DNA of 35,776 nucleotides, taken from a virus. The notes beneath the pieces are model-generated. The model saw only the letters and a list, made by a program, of their open reading frames with translations, was not told the DNA's origin and searched no databases. Each line of letters starts with the position of its first letter. Position 1 is the first letter of the stretch. Below, piece after piece: positions 29,998 through 35,776 of the stretch. The translations under genes and the position numbers were made by a program. The DNA lies in IMG/VR virus record IMGVR_UViG_3300006805_000078, positions 1-35,776 of that record; one strand, written 5' to 3'.

Positions 29998-31038
29998 TTA
30001 TCTTGACCATGTCGCAATACCACTCACCGTGGGTGATGGGGCTGTGTACTTTGTTCCAAATCCGCTTGCGTTTGTATATGTGTATACCACTAGATCATTT
30101 GCTGCATCAGCAAGGTACACCACATCAGTCCCTCCGTTTCCTACTTGTAAGTTCTTGTTAGTACCAGAGCTATTGGTGGCAGCTGGCATCCCGGATGGGT
30201 TAGTCATTTTTGTACCGAATCCAGACGAGGAGGAAAAGTTTACAATAATTGGAGCAGCAGAAAATAGTCCGCAAAGAATTTTCTGGGCTGTTGCTGCGCT
30301 TCCAACAACGTTTAGCGATCTCATTGCCGTTAGGCTTGTGGCGCTTACATTAGCAAACTTTGTACCAAATCCAGTTCCTTGTGTGTATGCAAAAGCGAAT
30401 ACCCAAGGGGTTCCGTTACTTCCACCAACATTAGCAAAAACAGAATTTCCAAATGGAGAGAACCTAGTTCCTTGGCCGCTATTTGCTGAAGTTGGAGTAT
30501 TTAAATCTGCAGAATTTGTTCTCTTCGAGCCCCATTGGGTGCTGTTGCTCCAAGCCCAAGCCTGTATGTATGATGGGTTTGAGCTACTTACGGAAACAAC
30601 ATCAGTTTCTGCTGGTCCAAAAACTGGATCTGTGATATCTACCACCCCAACACTTGCTGGGGTATAGGTAGATACTACCTGGGATCCATCGACAGCTTCA
30701 ATATCTATACTTGATGCTCTAATTGTTGGCTCTGGAGCCGATGCAGTTACCATATACGTTCCAGATGCATTGACGTCTACGTAGTTAGCACTTATAAGGA
30801 CTCCGCCAGCGGTATCAACATTGCCATACGTACCATTTGTCCAATACCTAAATCCAGCCCTGGTTGAAGTTGATACTCCTACCATCCCCCTCTTGCTCGG
30901 ATGCATGGTTGGATTGTCTAAACCAGTACTACCAGTACCACTAGAAGTCCCCCACCCGGAATTCCAATAGTATGATGCAGTCTCCGTGACAAGATGTGTT
31001 CCCTTATGTAGTTGCTGCTGAGATGCACCTATAATCAT
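29998..31038 (-). CDS. repetitive fibre or receptor-binding-type protein
   Basis: A 346-residue protein. Residues from about 170 on carry repeats of the kind SGFGTK(F/M/Y) that follow a strand: YTQGTGFGTKF, SSSSGFGTKM, YTNASGFGTKY, with a less regular STQWGSKR earlier. This resembles a beta-propeller-like repeat array. The ATG at 31036-31038 overlaps the stop of the upstream fibre gene as ATGA, chosen over a frame starting nine codons earlier. No hydrolase motif is visible. Host recognition is a reasonable inference for the pair. Confidence 0.8.
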   Translation of the reverse strand: MIIGASQQQLHKGTHLVTETASYYWNSGWGTSSGTGSTGLDNPTMHPSKRGMVGVSTSTRAGFRYWTNGTYGNVDTAGGVLISANYVDVNASGTYMVTASAPEPTIRASSIDIEAVDGSQVVSTYTPASVGVVDITDPVFGPAETDVVSVSSSNPSYIQAWAWSNSTQWGSKRTNSADLNTPTSANSGQGTRFSPFGNSVFANVGGSNGTPWVFAFAYTQGTGFGTKFANVSATSLTAMRSLNVVGSAATAQKILCGLFSAAPIIVNFSSSSGFGTKMTNPSGMPAATNSSGTNKNLQVGNGGTDVVYLADAANDLVVYTYTNASGFGTKYTAPSPTVSGIATWSR

Positions 31039-32279
31039 GGAGTTGTGTCTCCTAAGACTACCCACGTATTTGTCGCGCGCTTAATAGCTGTGGCTGATGA
31101 CCATTGTGCTCTAAGCTTTAGTCCGTCTGACGAGTTAACCGTTACTCCTGTTCCGGCGACTATCGTAACTGCACCAGCACCCGCTCTTAGTATATGCACC
31201 TGTGCTCCTACTCCGAAAGCCACTGTTGAGTTTGGTGGTATTGTGATGTTCAATGCAGTTCCAAGCGTTACCTCGACCATTTTATCCTTGTCAGTAAGTG
31301 CAAGGGTGTATGCTACAGTTTGTACGTTAGCAGTGATGTCAAGAGTTGATACGCCAGACGTTACTGTCTGAAATGAGACACCGCCAGAACCGTTAGCCTG
31401 AAGTAGCTGTCCTGACGTTGCTGCGCCAGAGGAGATCGCAACAGTCCCAACAGCCTGGGCAATAAGTTGGCTGGAGCCAACGGAGGTTGCCGAGAGGTGG
31501 GTGGAGTTGATGCTGCCAGCAACGATAGAGACCGTCGATGTCCCAGATGCTGTGGAGACGGAGGCTGGGGAGGTCCCGATGACAGCATTGACGTATGTCC
31601 CTGCTGTCTGGTAGTTGGCGTTAAGGCTGACCGTAATTGCCGTAGTCCCAGTTGCGGAGATAGGAGATGTCCCGACAACGCCAGTGACATATGTCCCAGA
31701 TGGCTGATAACTCCCAGCAGACTGGAATCCAGTGGTATTAATGGAGATGCTTACTGCACCCGCTGTAGAGAGAGACGCAGAAATCGGTAGCGTTGCACTC
31801 ACGCTAGAGGCGTAATTTCCAGAAGCCTGGTAGCTTCCTGCGGTCTGGTAGTTTGCGTTGAGGGAGATTGTTGCCGTCGTTCCAGAGACTGCGGCACTAA
31901 TTGGAGAAGTCCCTATTATGTTTGTTATCCCAGTGGCGTCTGCCGGGAGTGTACTCCACGTCACTCCACCGGCTCCATTAGCAGTAAGGACGTACCCGCT
32001 AGAGGCAGAGGTCGATACTATAGATATTGTCTTACCGGAACTTGTGGAAGTCGCAGATATTGGGTATGTTCCAGCAAGTGTTGTTACTGATACTGCGTTA
32101 GTAAGAGTAAGGAACTCGTTTGTGTCTATCCACTCAAGGGTTGGCTCTGCTCCTCGCAGGTCACCCTCAAACTCTTCGTATAGCTGGTCAGGTATAGAGA
32201 AGACGGTGTTAGCCGGCCCCTTTATGTCATATCCATTCCAATGGATATTTATATCCCTACCGAATCTAAACGTTGCCAC
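31035..32279 (-). CDS. repetitive tail fibre-type protein
   Basis: A 414-residue protein. The first 60 residues (FRFGRDINIHWNGYDIKGP) look like a virion-attachment segment. The middle carries imperfect repeats of GTSPISA, then a Thr/Ser strand, then SLNANYQTAGSYQ and SGxY. The end has KDKMVEVTLGTALNITIPPN and AFGVGAQVHILRAGAGAVTI, as in the terminal part of many phage fibres. Such Ser/Thr-Ala repeat shafts are typical of trimeric fibres that bind host surface sugar. Nucleotide repeats invite slippage or domain shuffling. Confidence 0.85.
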   Translation of the reverse strand: MATFRFGRDINIHWNGYDIKGPANTVFSIPDQLYEEFEGDLRGAEPTLEWIDTNEFLTLTNAVSVTTLAGTYPISATSTSSGKTISIVSTSASSGYVLTANGAGGVTWSTLPADATGITNIIGTSPISAAVSGTTATISLNANYQTAGSYQASGNYASSVSATLPISASLSTAGAVSISINTTGFQSAGSYQPSGTYVTGVVGTSPISATGTTAITVSLNANYQTAGTYVNAVIGTSPASVSTASGTSTVSIVAGSINSTHLSATSVGSSQLIAQAVGTVAISSGAATSGQLLQANGSGGVSFQTVTSGVSTLDITANVQTVAYTLALTDKDKMVEVTLGTALNITIPPNSTVAFGVGAQVHILRAGAGAVTIVAGTGVTVNSSDGLKLRAQWSSATAIKRATNTWVVLGDTTP

Positions 32280-32507
32280 TTACTTCTTGCTCCGGTTCTT
32301 AGACTTGGACATAGCTTGCAAGTTCCCCTTGCTATTGTCCTTAGGGTTCCCATTCTTGTGGTCAACGTCTTTGCCGCGGAGCTTTGCAGCCCCAACAACT
32401 TTAGCCAACTTACGACGCGCTTTATTGCGTGACGTTCGGTTGGCTAGCTGGTCGGGTGTACCATGGTACGTATCGTACTCCTTACGGTAGTCCCGCGGTT
32501 TAGTCAA
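32280..32507 (-). CDS. short HNH-like protein
   Basis: A 75-residue, very basic protein with GKDVDHKNGNPKDNSKGNLQ (D49-H50, N62), which is the DH...N...L core of HNH nucleases, but without the zinc-binding cysteines or a full flanking domain. Phages carry many such short proteins; whether they cut DNA is unclear. The start is TTG with GAGGTG four bases upstream. It sits just before the fibre genes. Confidence 0.78.
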   Translation of the reverse strand: MTKPRDYRKEYDTYHGTPDQLANRTSRNKARRKLAKVVGAAKLRGKDVDHKNGNPKDNSKGNLQAMSKSKNRSKK

Positions 32508-32592
32508 TATTCACCTCAAGTATAGTGCTGGGGGAGCCAGGGAATGACTCGCCCCAGCGGTAGTAGCCAGGTCGTGGAGCCTGACTACAGGA

Positions 32593-33279
32593 TTACTTCG
32601 CTACCATTCCCTTCTTAGGGACTGGCTGAATAGTCTTCTTAGGAGCTGCCTTAGGAGCCGCCTTGACGGTAGCCTTAGGAGCTGCCTTAGGGGCAGCCTT
32701 AGCGGCCGGAGCCGAGGCCTTAGCCGTAGTGCTCGCCTTAGCTGCAGCAGCGTATCCGGATCCTGATGCTCCAGACAGGCTTGCGCCAGCGAACGAAGTC
32801 TTGCGACGTGCCGCCTGAATGCCAGCCTGGAGTGGGGAGTTGCCAGATACAATTCGATTGTATGTGCCCTGGCGCTCGCGGAGGCTATCCCCAGCAACCT
32901 TTGTAAGGCGTGGGTCGCTAAGGTTCTTAGATGGGCGCTTAGCAGCTGCGATACGATTATACGTAGCGCGTCGTTCTGCGAGACTATCGCCTGCTACTGC
33001 TTGGAGTCGGGGGTCGCCGAGTCCGGTAACTGGCTTGAGACTTGGGAGCTTGACGAGTCCCTGATTGAAAAGCTGGCCCGTCTCTGGGGTCCAAGGAATA
33101 AGCGGGGTCGTACGAAAATCAGGCTTCTTTGTAGTCGTAGATCCGCCGCCACCGCCACCGCCGCCGCCGATATTGCCGGCCGGTGCATTTCCTGAGATAT
33201 TCCCTGCGCGTCCGCCGCCGCCGGCAGATCCCTTGATTATGCGCTTAGTGCGCCCTGTTCCTGAAAATCGCCCTGCCAT
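32593..33279 (-). CDS. low-complexity protein with Gly-rich and histone H1-like regions
   Basis: A 228-residue protein: a basic N-terminus, a run of nine glycines (38-46), a two-copy repeat (about 89-110 and 122-143, each DPRLxxVAGDSLxERxxTYN plus RI), and a C-terminal Ala/Lys/Pro block (from about 190) of KAAPKA units like histone H1 tails or bacterial DNA-condensing proteins. It may bind DNA or act in the virion. It is joined by TAATG to the 54-aa gene upstream. After its TAA stop the same frame stays open for 30 further codons to TAA at 32500. Confidence 0.8.
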   Translation of the reverse strand: MAGRFSGTGRTKRIIKGSAGGGGRAGNISGNAPAGNIGGGGGGGGGSTTTKKPDFRTTPLIPWTPETGQLFNQGLVKLPSLKPVTGLGDPRLQAVAGDSLAERRATYNRIAAAKRPSKNLSDPRLTKVAGDSLRERQGTYNRIVSGNSPLQAGIQAARRKTSFAGASLSGASGSGYAAAAKASTTAKASAPAAKAAPKAAPKATVKAAPKAAPKKTIQPVPKKGMVAK

Positions 33280-33443
33280 TACTTTTTCCCCTTCTTCTTC
33301 CCCTTGGCCTTTTCGGCCTTGGATTCCATAGCAAGTTCCTTCTTGCCCTCGCCCTTTTCATGCTTCATCTTTTGACCCTTGGTCTTGTACTTCTCTACCT
33401 TAGCGCCATACTTTTCGAACATGGCCATCTTCTTTCCTGGCAT
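33279..33443 (-). CDS. 54-aa lysine-rich miniprotein
   Basis: A short ORF (ATG 33441-33443, TAA 33279-33281) of 54 residues starting MPGKKMAMFEKYGAKVEK, ending AKGKKKGKK. Roughly one third is Lys. The ATG has GGGGG four bases upstream and its stop overlaps the next ATG as TAATG, the usual junction in this phage. It is likely a nucleic-acid-binding or charge-balancing small protein. Confidence 0.75.
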   Translation of the reverse strand: MPGKKMAMFEKYGAKVEKYKTKGQKMKHEKGEGKKELAMESKAEKAKGKKKGKK

Positions 33444-33454
33444 TTTTCCCCCTA

Positions 33455-33469
33455 GCCCGCGAAGCGGGC
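33455..33469 (-). other. 6-bp hairpin between the methyltransferase and the 54-aa gene
   Basis: gcccgc (33455-33460) and gcgggc (33464-33469) pair around a 3-base loop. On the minus strand it lies nine bases after the methyltransferase stop and is followed by TAGGGGG rather than a T-run, so it is not an intrinsic terminator. It may damp coupling or shield the ribosome site just downstream. Confidence 0.5.
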
Positions 33470-33478
33470 GAAATTTTG

Positions 33479-34087
33479 TTACTCAGATTTCAGGTTAAGT
33501 AACATATCCCTTGCTGAATCGAAGTCTTCGTATGTCCAGGAGCTCAGCTCTCTTACGTCGATATCAAGCAGGCTTTCCGGCTCCCCAACGTATATAACGG
33601 CCAGCCCTGGGTGATCTGGGTGGGTTCTGACGTTAAGGTCGGCCCTAGTGGCCCTAACGTGGGCTACTGCCTTCCAGACGTCCCCACACCAAGAAGCCCC
33701 ATGAGATACTACAATCTCGTCGTTTGGGGCCGCCTCATCGGGGCTTGAAGGGTTGCAGTCGTCTACTAGGAGGACGCTTCGGCGAGTCATTACCCTGAGT
33801 GAGTTCTCTATGTCACGGAGGGCTTGCTCGTAGGTATGCTTACCGTCGACAAAGATCACTCCGTCTATCCTAGTTGAGTACTTGGAGAAGTACTCGTCGC
33901 TAGTCATCTGGAAGAAGGTTTCGCCATTCTCGTTGTCGTTATCACAAGGGAACCGGAACTCTACGTCTACGGCTATCTTGCGATTGGCCTGTATAGGCCC
34001 GAAAGTTGCTCCCCTATCTACCCCTATCTCTAGGTAGTCTGGTCCGCCTACGACATTGATGTAGGCCTGGACCCGGGGGGATGGAAT
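33479..34087 (-). CDS. class I SAM-dependent methyltransferase (Methyltransf_24-like), apparent ATT start
   Basis: With the start taken at ATT (34085-34087) this is 202 residues. Motif I is YLEIGVDRGATFG (18-30), then KIAVDV, GVIFVDGKHTYEQALRDIEN (D81, H84) and SVLLVDDCNPSSPDEA, as in small-molecule and sugar O-methyltransferases. A search for ATG finds only an internal Met at residue 61, which would delete motif I, so the upstream frame must be coding. No ATG, GTG or TTG exists between the preceding in-frame stop and motif I. The ATT overlaps the previous TAA as TAATT, the place where other genes here have TAATG, and GGAGG lies six bases before it. Confidence 0.8.
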   Translation of the reverse strand: MPSPRVQAYINVVGGPDYLEIGVDRGATFGPIQANRKIAVDVEFRFPCDNDNENGETFFQMTSDEYFSKYSTRIDGVIFVDGKHTYEQALRDIENSLRVMTRRSVLLVDDCNPSSPDEAAPNDEIVVSHGASWCGDVWKAVAHVRATRADLNVRTHPDHPGLAVIYVGEPESLLDIDVRELSSWTYEDFDSARDMLLNLKSE

Positions 34088-34443
34088 TATCGTCCTCCGC
34101 TCTGGCCACGCATTGGCTTAAGCCTATTGGACTTCTTCTGGTCCTTGACCTCTGCTCGTTGCTTGCCCTTGCCGGCAATATAGGCCATTGCAGCAATCGG
34201 GGCCACGAACGGAATGAATGGAGCCCCAGCTGCAGCTCCTGCAATGGTAGTAGCTACCATGCCAACCCCTGCTGCCGGTCCGACAAGGTCCTTAAAGGAC
34301 TTCTGGCGCTGCCGTGCAGTCTTGGCGTCAATGCTGCTGTTTACTGCCTGGGACCGGCCCAGGTAGGTCGTTACGTCGTATTCCTTAGGAATGCTTGTCC
34401 TTTTCACCGGCCGGCCGGTACCGTAGCTATTGTCTACACCCAT
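34087..34443 (-). CDS. hypothetical small membrane-type protein
   Basis: A 118-residue protein starting MGVDNSYGTGRPVKRTSIPK, with basic ends and an Ala/Gly hydrophobic region at about 57-90 (GVGMVATTIAGAAAGAPFIP and FVAPIAAMAYIAG) that could cross or bind membrane. Its first residues match those of the 87-aa protein at 34771-35034 (MGxDxxYGxG), hinting at paralogy. Its stop is shared with the ATT start of the methyltransferase. Function unknown. Confidence 0.72.
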   Translation of the reverse strand: MGVDNSYGTGRPVKRTSIPKEYDVTTYLGRSQAVNSSIDAKTARQRQKSFKDLVGPAAGVGMVATTIAGAAAGAPFIPFVAPIAAMAYIAGKGKQRAEVKDQKKSNRLKPMRGQSGGR

Positions 34444-34757
34444 TAGCGAGCCTTCACTTTTGAAGGGGTACGATACGTATTGGCATAAGTAAGAACAGTC
34501 TTATTAGTTTTCTTGCTAATTACCTTGCCGGTATTAGCGTTTGTAGTGGTAATAGTCGTTCGCTTAGTAGCTGGTCGACCATAGGTTCCGCCAGCGCCAG
34601 AATCCTGTTCCCACTGAATATTCGTAGCATATTGGCGCTTCTGGGTCAAAGGCCTATAGCTTGGACCCATTATATTTGGCAGTTTCTTACTTACTGAACC
34701 AGGAGTATTTGGAACAGGTACTGGACCTATTGGCTCAGGGACTGAACGCTTTACCAT
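34443..34757 (-). CDS. hypothetical basic protein
   Basis: A 104-residue basic protein with a Pro-rich N-terminus (PEPIGPVPVPNTPGSVSKKL), a tyrosine-rich middle and a Thr/Lys strand repeat at the end (TTNANTGKVISKKTNKTVLT) that resembles the 100-aa protein near the holin. The ATG has GGAGG nine bases upstream in a TGTAACA context also seen at the next two genes. A structural accessory role is possible but not shown. Confidence 0.7.
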   Translation of the reverse strand: MVKRSVPEPIGPVPVPNTPGSVSKKLPNIMGPSYRPLTQKRQYATNIQWEQDSGAGGTYGRPATKRTTITTTNANTGKVISKKTNKTVLTYANTYRTPSKVKAR

Positions 34758-34770
34758 TTGTTACAACCTC

Positions 34771-35034
34771 CTACTTGACCTTGTTGCTGCTTGGGAGGCC
34801 AGTACCGCCGCCGCCACGGCCAACGTTAATTCCACCACCGATAAGCAGACCGGCGCCGGCAGTAAGGCCAGCTCCAATGCCTAGGGCTACCATCTGTGGA
34901 CCGGTTAGTGGCTTTCCAGCCTTTGAAAGCTGAGCAGCTACCTTCTGGATATTCTTCTGTCGAAGGGCAGCCGACTGAGCTCGAGCGCTTGGAGCCTTGC
35001 GAGTACCGCTGCCATATCCCTTGTCTATACCCAT
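34771..35034 (-). CDS. hypothetical small membrane-type protein, paralog-like
   Basis: An 87-residue protein starting MGIDKGYGSGTRKAPSARAQ. A helix (IQKVAAQLSKAGKPL) leads to a Gly/Ala hydrophobic segment (VALGIGAGLTAGAGLLIGGG) and a Gly-rich tail. The start shares MGxDxxYGxG with the 118-aa protein two genes downstream, and the hydrophobic segment is similar in kind. AGGAGAATGTAACA precedes the ATG. Function unknown. Confidence 0.72.
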   Translation of the reverse strand: MGIDKGYGSGTRKAPSARAQSAALRQKNIQKVAAQLSKAGKPLTGPQMVALGIGAGLTAGAGLLIGGGINVGRGGGGTGLPSSNKVK

Positions 35035-35046
35035 TGTTACATTCTC

Positions 35047-35436
35047 CTAGAAACTTGGTGTCGGAAGGAGCCCACCGACCGGGCCGGACAATGCGTCCGC
35101 TGCTCTTTCAACCTCTATCTCCCAGACCTTGGCCAGGATCTCGTGGCTTTGACCCCCGAGAATAGGCTCCAGGTGGTTGACAAGCCGCTCGACCCCCGCA
35201 TAATGCAGGTGTAGCAGCTCGTGGGCTATAATTTTGGATTGCTCCTCCGGCTTTTCCTTCCAGAAGTCCTCTGAGAGGCGGAGCTTGGCGTGCCATAGGT
35301 AGTCGTGGGGCTCGATATCGGCATAAGCGTCATCGGCTGATGGGTAGTCCTGGACCTTTATCTCCCATTGGGAGAGATTTAGCAGGTCCCGGGCCTCGTC
35401 CACGTACTTCTGTGCCTTCTGGAGGCGTGTGGCCAT
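35047..35436 (-). CDS. zinc metallopeptidase-like protein (HExxH)
   Basis: A 129-residue protein with IIAHELLHLHYAGVE, an HELLH motif at 72-76, and an acidic downstream helix VWEIEVERAADALS (E108, E110 region) that could supply the third ligand. N-terminal residues (LQKAQKYVDEARDLLNLSQW) are helical, followed by strands WEIKVQDYP and HAKLRLSED. This resembles short SprT/peptidase-type phage proteins. It is the first gene after the leader, hence a possible first product of the late transcript. A role as capsid protease or host-targeted enzyme is open. Confidence 0.75.
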   Translation of the reverse strand: MATRLQKAQKYVDEARDLLNLSQWEIKVQDYPSADDAYADIEPHDYLWHAKLRLSEDFWKEKPEEQSKIIAHELLHLHYAGVERLVNHLEPILGGQSHEILAKVWEIEVERAADALSGPVGGLLPTPSF

Positions 35437-35516
35437 TGTTACATCCCCCAGGGCGGACTGCCCCCTATAGGCTTATGTACCTCTTTGTTAATTATTCTGA
35501 TGTACCTGTATTAGTC

Positions 35517-35686
35517 CTCTATATAGTAGACAGCTTTTTGGCCATTTTTGCAGAAAATCTGCAGGTTAAGAGTCCTTTACCATATATACTGTCCTCATAG
35601 TGAATGGGGGGGGCCTAGCCTTATCAGAGGGGTGTTCCAGTGCGGAGCTCAGGTGTACCTCACATTGGCGGAAACTATATATATAC
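35517..35686 (-). promoter_or_regulatory. candidate promoter region with three TATATA blocks
   Basis: On the minus strand TATATA-type blocks occur at 35676-35685 (ten bases), 35583-35588 and 35520-35525. Only the first has a loosely matching -35 (TTCAAA, 18 bases upstream). The latter two are each followed by AGGACT within about ten bases, a possible shared downstream element. This suggests tandem promoters for the rightmost genes, but a phage-specific sigma or polymerase could read another motif. Confidence 0.3.
35549..35563. promoter_or_regulatory. 15-base palindrome, possible operator
   Basis: tgcaga (35549-35554) and tctgca (35558-35563) form an inverted repeat around AAA, lying between the second and third TATATA blocks. 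The size suits a small dimeric regulator. No regulator gene is recognised nearby, so the assignment is tentative. Confidence 0.3.
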
Positions 35687-35776
35687 CCGGCAGGGTCCCC
35701 CCCTTTGAACATTCGCCGTCTCCACGGCTCATGTTCTTCAGGTATGCGCTCAGCTCATGGCTTCGCGCCCCCCCCC

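Larger units (their letters stand above)
35437..35776. other. 340-base non-coding leader at the right end
   Basis: No convincing gene lies here. It holds an 8-base G run (35606-35613), a 7-base C run (35697-35703), and a C run of nine at the window end (35768-35776). The heptamer tgtacct occurs at 35476, 35501 and 35654. Three TATATA blocks and a 15-base palindrome are described separately. Since all genes point away from it, it is the natural place for the promoter of the late transcript or for a genome end. A 19-codon ORF starting ATGAGC in this stretch has no Shine-Dalgarno and is not annotated. Confidence 0.75.

Noticed and set aside
31012-32490. Plus-strand frames opposite the fibre genes
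   Set aside because: Repeats on the coding strand keep the reverse frames open; they show no family features.
33479-33907. Methyltransferase starting at the internal ATG (142 aa)
   Set aside because: This would omit motif I (YLEIGVDRG), which is clearly encoded in the same frame upstream.
1-35776. CRISPR array, insertion sequence, integrase or repressor
   Set aside because: No regularly spaced repeats, transposase or recombinase motifs were found in either strand by reading.

Overview
The window is a densely packed stretch of a tailed double-stranded DNA bacteriophage (Caudoviricetes). Every convincing gene lies on the minus strand, so transcription runs from the right end of the window to the left. 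Genes abut or overlap by 1 to 44 bases, GTG and TTG starts are common, and most starts have a Shine-Dalgarno sequence. The hallmark genes are a large terminase, portal, scaffold, N4-gp56-type major capsid protein, tail proteins, holin, DnaB-type helicase and an Erf-type recombinase. I see no integrase, repressor, CRISPR or insertion sequence, which suggests a lytic phage. No DNA polymerase or primase is visible, so the genome probably continues past the left end or uses host enzymes. The host cannot be named from the sequence.

Read in the direction of transcription, the right end (35776 to 35437) is a 340-base non-coding leader with homopolymer runs, TATATA blocks and a small palindrome. Next comes an accessory and adsorption block (35436 to 29595): a HExxH metallopeptidase, several small basic or glycine-rich proteins, a class I methyltransferase that appears to start at ATT, an HNH-like protein and two repetitive fibre-type proteins. 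Lysis and packaging genes follow (29558 to 26169): a C39/papain-like peptidase that is the best lysin candidate, a holin, a probable small terminase and TerL. The virion block (26169 to 10039) holds the portal, two very large unknown proteins (918 and 1503 aa), scaffold, capsid protein, a glycosyltransferase, a head-tail adaptor, a Dit-like protein, a 605-aa tail protein and a coiled-coil membrane protein. No tape measure or tail-tube gene is recognisable, which fits a short-tailed particle better than a long one.

The left third holds nucleic-acid and small-molecule metabolism: an HTH plus RNase H-fold exonuclease, a HAD phosphatase, an RmlD-like reductase, a second sugar-nucleotide SDR enzyme, a RecB/Cas4-like Fe-S nuclease, Erf, a possible Holliday-junction-type nuclease, an RlpA-like secreted protein, an RmlC-like epimerase, MazG and DUF1599-like nucleotide enzymes, several zinc-binding miniproteins, DnaB, and finally a tRNA-Ile with the unusual UAU anticodon and an encoded CCA.

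The most interesting feature is a scattered deoxysugar set: RmlC-like, RmlD-like and a further SDR enzyme, with a HAD phosphatase, a GT4-type glycosyltransferase placed directly after the major capsid gene, and a sugar-type methyltransferase. Together they could draw on host dTDP-4-keto-6-deoxyglucose to decorate the virion, the phage DNA or the host surface. This is inference from gene families and position; the substrate is not known.
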